Assembly (NCBI GenBank): GCA_949283905.1
Contig: CASDUB010000130.1
Coordinates: 1-8,436, forward strand
Direction: 5' to 3'
DNA: 8,436 nucleotides
Source: an uncultured Lachnospiraceae bacterium
Lineage (GTDB): Bacteria; Bacillota; Clostridia; Lachnospirales; Lachnospiraceae
The first letter of the stretch is position 1, and the number at the start of each line of letters is the position of its first letter. A model generated the notes under the pieces. It was not told the DNA's origin, ran no database searches, and was given only the letters and a program-made list of their open reading frames with translations. The position numbers and the translations under genes are program-made. Below, in pieces: positions 6,100 to 8,436 of the stretch.

Positions 6100-6759
6100 T
6101 TAAATGATCATATCAATTCCCTTTTGAAGTGTTTCCATATCGATAGCGCCTGTAGCCTGAGCTATCACATAGCCGTCGGCGTCGATAAAAAATGTGACAG
6201 GCAGCGAATACGCGCCGTATGTATACGCGGCGTCAAGCTGTGTGTCATAAAATACCGGAAATTCAAATCCGTTCTCTGAAATAAACTCTGAAGCGGAATC
6301 TACAGTTTCCCTTGAACCGTCAGTCATATTTATCATCAGGAAATTGATATCTTCTCCAAGTTCAAGATACTTTTCATTAAAATCAGGCATTTCGCTTTTG
6401 CACGGGCCGCACCAGCTCGCCCAGAAATTAAGAACGATCGGTTTTCCGATGTAGTCGCTCAGAAGAACTTCATTTTCCTCTTTATCATATACGGTAAAAT
6501 CAGGGGCTTTCGTTTTCTGTTCCGTTTCCTCGTCTTCAGGTTCTTTTTCCTGTTCAGGTACGGCATCATTTTCCTGTTCTGTATCGATGTCTTTTTCCTG
6601 TTCCGATTCAGAATCTTTGCCTGTTTCTTCCTGCGTATCGTTTACCGCAAGCTGATCTGTTTCGACCGTCTTTCCAAGCTGATTATAAAGAACGCTTGCT
6701 CCGACGATAAGAAGAACAAGTATTACGACAATAACGATAAAATTTTTTTTGCTTTTCAT
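6100..6759 (-). CDS. Membrane-anchored TlpA/ResA-like thioredoxin-fold oxidoreductase
   Basis: This 219-residue thiol-disulfide oxidoreductase is tethered to the outer face of the membrane. Residues 1-5 are basic and 7-25 form one hydrophobic signal-anchor helix. Residues 33-84 are a Glu/Gln/Asp-rich spacer, and 85-219 a TlpA/ResA-type thioredoxin fold. Visible motifs are APDFTVYD (85-92), GKPIVLNFWASWCGPC (105-120) with redox cysteines 117 and 120, and the cis-proline at 187 (SLPVTFF). ResA and CcsX relatives keep haem-binding or spore-protein cysteines reduced; the exact client here is unknown and no cytochrome genes are in view. It lies nine bases after ccdA, and AAGGAGG overlaps the ccdA stop codon (TAAGGAGG), so the two are co-translated. 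CcdA is the expected electron donor. The spacer contains four degenerate 24-base tandem repeats, listed separately. Confidence 0.92.
   Translation of the reverse strand: MKSKKNFIVIVVILVLLIVGASVLYNQLGKTVETDQLAVNDTQEETGKDSESEQEKDIDTEQENDAVPEQEKEPEDEETEQKTKAPDFTVYDKEENEVLLSDYIGKPIVLNFWASWCGPCKSEMPDFNEKYLELGEDINFLMINMTDGSRETVDSASEFISENGFEFPVFYDTQLDAAYTYGAYSLPVTFFIDADGYVIAQATGAIDMETLQKGIDMII
6532..6627 (-). repeat. Four in-frame 24-base tandem repeats in the TlpA-like gene
   Basis: Copies occupy 6604-6627, 6580-6603, 6556-6579 and 6532-6555. Three share GAACAGGAAAA at exact 24-base spacing, and the first is more diverged (GAAACAGGCAAA). They encode eight-residue units of the form EQEKxxxx: ETGKDSES, EQEKDIDT, EQENDAVP, EQEKEPED. 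The repeats lie in the extracytoplasmic spacer between membrane anchor and catalytic domain. Copy-number change would alter tether length by eight residues without shifting the frame. Confidence 0.8.
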
Positions 6760-6768
6760 TCCGCCTCC

Positions 6769-7431
6769 TTATCCCAACAGCGCTAGAAATTTTCCCATAG
6801 TTCCTGTTGCCATAAGAATTCCGAGGATCACGAGAAGCAGACCGCAGACTGTATTGATTATTTTATAATTTCTTTTGATCCAGTTAAACGCGCTTTTCAG
6901 ATAACCTATCAGTACAGCGCTCAAAACAAACGGGATCCCGAGTCCGAGGGAATATGCGAGCAGCATCAGCATACCTTCAACCGCATGCGCCTGCTGTGAA
7001 GCAAGCATTAACGCAGATCCAAGGAAAGCTCCCACGCACGGCGTCCATCCTATTGAAAAAATCACTCCGAAAATAAGCGCCGAAAAGAATCCCATATTGT
7101 CGGGGTTAACGCTGTATCGGGTGCCTTTGAAAAATTTCAGGTTGAAGACACCTAAAAAACTCAGTCCGAAAATAATAACGATTATTCCCGAAACAATATT
7201 TACTGCCGTTTGATATTCCTTAAGGAAGCTTCCTACGGTTCCCGCAAGCGCACCCATAAGCACAAATACCGCGGTAAATCCCGTAACAAAACCGAATGCT
7301 CCTTTCAAAGTTTTGCCGACGGTCTTTTCGCCTCCTCCGGCAAAATATGAAATATATATCGGGAGCATCGGAAGCAGACATGGCGAAATAAACGTAATAA
7401 TTCCTTCAAGCAAAGATATCACATACTGCAT
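6769..7431 (-). CDS. ccdA: CcdA/DsbD-family membrane thiol-electron transporter
   Basis: CcdA passes reducing equivalents from cytoplasmic thioredoxin across the membrane to extracytoplasmic thiol proteins. The 220-residue length and about six hydrophobic helices fit the short CcdA form, without the soluble domains of DsbD. The redox cysteines are visible as FISPCLLPMLP (Cys18, first helix) and GWTPCVGAFLG (Cys132), the two family hallmarks with their adjacent prolines. It lies 33 bases downstream of trxB and nine bases upstream of the TlpA-like gene, giving a chain of NADPH, TrxB, a thioredoxin, CcdA and the TlpA-like protein. The start is ATG at 7431: a TAG codon directly precedes it in frame, and GGAG lies about 11 bases upstream. 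Its TAA stop forms the beginning of the next gene's ribosome site. No separate promoter is evident, so it is probably expressed with trxB. Confidence 0.93.
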   Translation of the reverse strand: MQYVISLLEGIITFISPCLLPMLPIYISYFAGGGEKTVGKTLKGAFGFVTGFTAVFVLMGALAGTVGSFLKEYQTAVNIVSGIIVIIFGLSFLGVFNLKFFKGTRYSVNPDNMGFFSALIFGVIFSIGWTPCVGAFLGSALMLASQQAHAVEGMLMLLAYSLGLGIPFVLSAVLIGYLKSAFNWIKRNYKIINTVCGLLLVILGILMATGTMGKFLALLG

Positions 7432-7464
7432 CTATTCTTACGCTCCGTTCTGATTTTCTTCATA

Positions 7465-8394
7465 TTATGCGCCTCCTGCAATATATTCTTCCGCCATATG
7501 AACTGCTACAGCGCCGTCTGAAGCGGCAGTTATTACCTGACGCAAAACTTTTGTCCTTACATCACCGACCGCGTATACGCCGGGGATATTTGTTTCTGTG
7601 GTTTCACCGGCGATGATATAACCGTTCGCATCAAGCTCAATCTGTCCCTTTACAAGATCAGTTGCCGGTTTTCTTCCCACACTTATGAACACACCGTCAC
7701 ACTCAACGACATCTTCCCGGCCTGTTGAAACATTTTTCAGTCGAACGCCTGTGAGTCTTTCATCAAAAAGAAGCTCTTCTACCGTACTGTTCCAACGGAA
7801 CTCTATATTTTCCGCCTTCATCAGCGGATCATGATATATTTTTGTCGCGCGGAGTTTATCTCTGCGATGAATAATAATGACCTTTTTTGCAATGCGGCTC
7901 AAAAGAATCGCGTCGGACGCCGCCGAGTTTCCGCCGCCGACCACTGCCACCGTTTTTCCTCTGAAAGCCATGCCGTCACAGGAAGCACAATAAGCAACGC
8001 CGCGTCCTACGAGTTTTGCCTCATTTTCAATTCCGAGTTCTCTCGGATTTGCACCCGTTGCTATAACTACGGTCTTTCCAAAGAAATCGCCCTCTGACGT
8101 TTCAAGTCTTTTCGGGTTCGAATTAAGATCTACAGCCGTTACTTCGGCATATTCGCTTTTGGCTCCGAACTTCTCAGCATGTCTCTGCATTTTTTCCGCA
8201 AGAGTAAATCCGTCGATACCGTCCTCAAATCCTGAATAGTTGTCTATCTGTGAACTTAACGCCATCTGTCCGCCAGCTGAAAGTTTTTCAAGAACGCAGA
8301 CGGCAAGTCCCGATCTTGCGGCGTACAGGGCGGCCGTATATCCACCCGGCCCGCCGCCGACAATTATCATATCGTAAATATGGTTATTGCTCAT
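7465..8394 (-). CDS. trxB: Thioredoxin-disulfide reductase (NADPH, FAD)
   Basis: This low-molecular-weight thioredoxin reductase transfers electrons from NADPH through FAD and a redox disulfide to thioredoxin in the cytoplasm. At 309 residues it has the usual length. FAD site: GGGPGG (13-18) and the C-terminal GVYAVGDVR (272-280) with RQVITAASDG (285-294). The redox centre is CASCDG with Cys136 and Cys139, where CATCDG is more common. The NADPH site has GGGNSA (153-158) and HRR (176-178) followed by LRA (181-183), the basic set associated with NADPH preference. The start is ATG at 8394, with AGGAGGG six bases upstream. The upstream partial gene ends only 15 bases before, so trxB is likely part of a longer operon that continues through ccdA and the TlpA-like gene. 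Confidence 0.97.
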   Translation of the reverse strand: MSNNHIYDMIIVGGGPGGYTAALYAARSGLAVCVLEKLSAGGQMALSSQIDNYSGFEDGIDGFTLAEKMQRHAEKFGAKSEYAEVTAVDLNSNPKRLETSEGDFFGKTVVIATGANPRELGIENEAKLVGRGVAYCASCDGMAFRGKTVAVVGGGNSAASDAILLSRIAKKVIIIHRRDKLRATKIYHDPLMKAENIEFRWNSTVEELLFDERLTGVRLKNVSTGREDVVECDGVFISVGRKPATDLVKGQIELDANGYIIAGETTETNIPGVYAVGDVRTKVLRQVITAASDGAVAVHMAEEYIAGGA

Positions 8395-8409
8395 AAACGC
8401 GCCCTCCTG

Positions 8410-8436
8410 TTATTTTTCCAAAGCTCCTTTAATAAA
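8410..8436 (-). CDS. 3' end of an upstream gene, unidentified
   Basis: Nine complete codons read FIKGALEK and then TAA, entering from the right edge. The stop is 15 bases before the trxB start, and the trxB ribosome site (AGGAGGG) lies in that gap. This is typical operon spacing. A thioredoxin gene (trxA) is common at this place and an ending of this kind would suit one, but eight residues cannot identify a family. The other minus frames here run into the trxB leader without a well-placed stop, which supports this frame. Confidence 0.5.
   Translation of the reverse strand, partial: FIKGALEK

Noticed and set aside
1..8436. CRISPR array, insertion sequence or transposon ends
   Set aside because: No regularly spaced non-coding repeats, transposase motifs or terminal inverted repeats were seen. 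The only tandem repeat is inside the TlpA-like coding sequence.

Overview
The window looks like chromosome from a low-to-middle G+C Gram-positive anaerobe of the class Clostridia (Bacillota). The evidence is AGGAGG-type ribosome binding sites, TAA at every intact stop, a lipoprotein with a classic lipobox, the CcdA/TlpA-type thiol-redox genes, and the clostridial forms of the LUD-domain protein and of a TetM-like GTPase. This is inference from gene content; no rRNA or other species marker is present. All protein genes lie on the minus strand, so transcription runs from high to low coordinates. The only plus-strand gene is a tRNA.

Layout in the direction of transcription. At the right edge is the last nine codons of an unidentified gene (8410-8436), then trxB (thioredoxin reductase, 7465-8394), ccdA (membrane thiol-electron transporter, 6769-7431) and a membrane-anchored TlpA/ResA-like thioredoxin (6100-6759). 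Together these can carry electrons from NADPH through the membrane to an extracytoplasmic thiol protein. A hairpin containing a promoter (6024-6081) then separates this group from a second operon. That operon holds a 911-residue translational GTPase of the TetM/EF-G type fused to a C-terminal YacP/Rae1-like NYN nuclease domain (3288-6023), tadA (tRNA adenosine deaminase, 2772-3287) and a LUD-domain protein (2134-2772), joined by TAAATG and TAATG junctions. It ends at a bidirectional terminator (2080-2127) shared with the convergent tRNA-Pro(GGG) gene (2002-2076).

Divergent from the tRNA is a single-gene unit for an acidic, Glu/Pro-rich lipoprotein of unknown function (953-1855), followed by a terminator-like hairpin. 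The left 824 bases are the 5' part of a MATE-family exporter. It is interrupted by one in-frame TGA at a normally glycine position, with the frame otherwise open to the window edge.

The most notable item is the GTPase-nuclease fusion. A TetM-like factor binds the ribosomal A site, and Rae1 is known to cleave mRNA in that site, so the fusion suggests a GTP-driven A-site mRNA endonuclease or ribosome-rescue factor. It is transcribed with a gene for anticodon wobble editing. Its domain-IV tip lacks the TetM residues linked to tetracycline release, so a simple resistance label is unlikely to be right.
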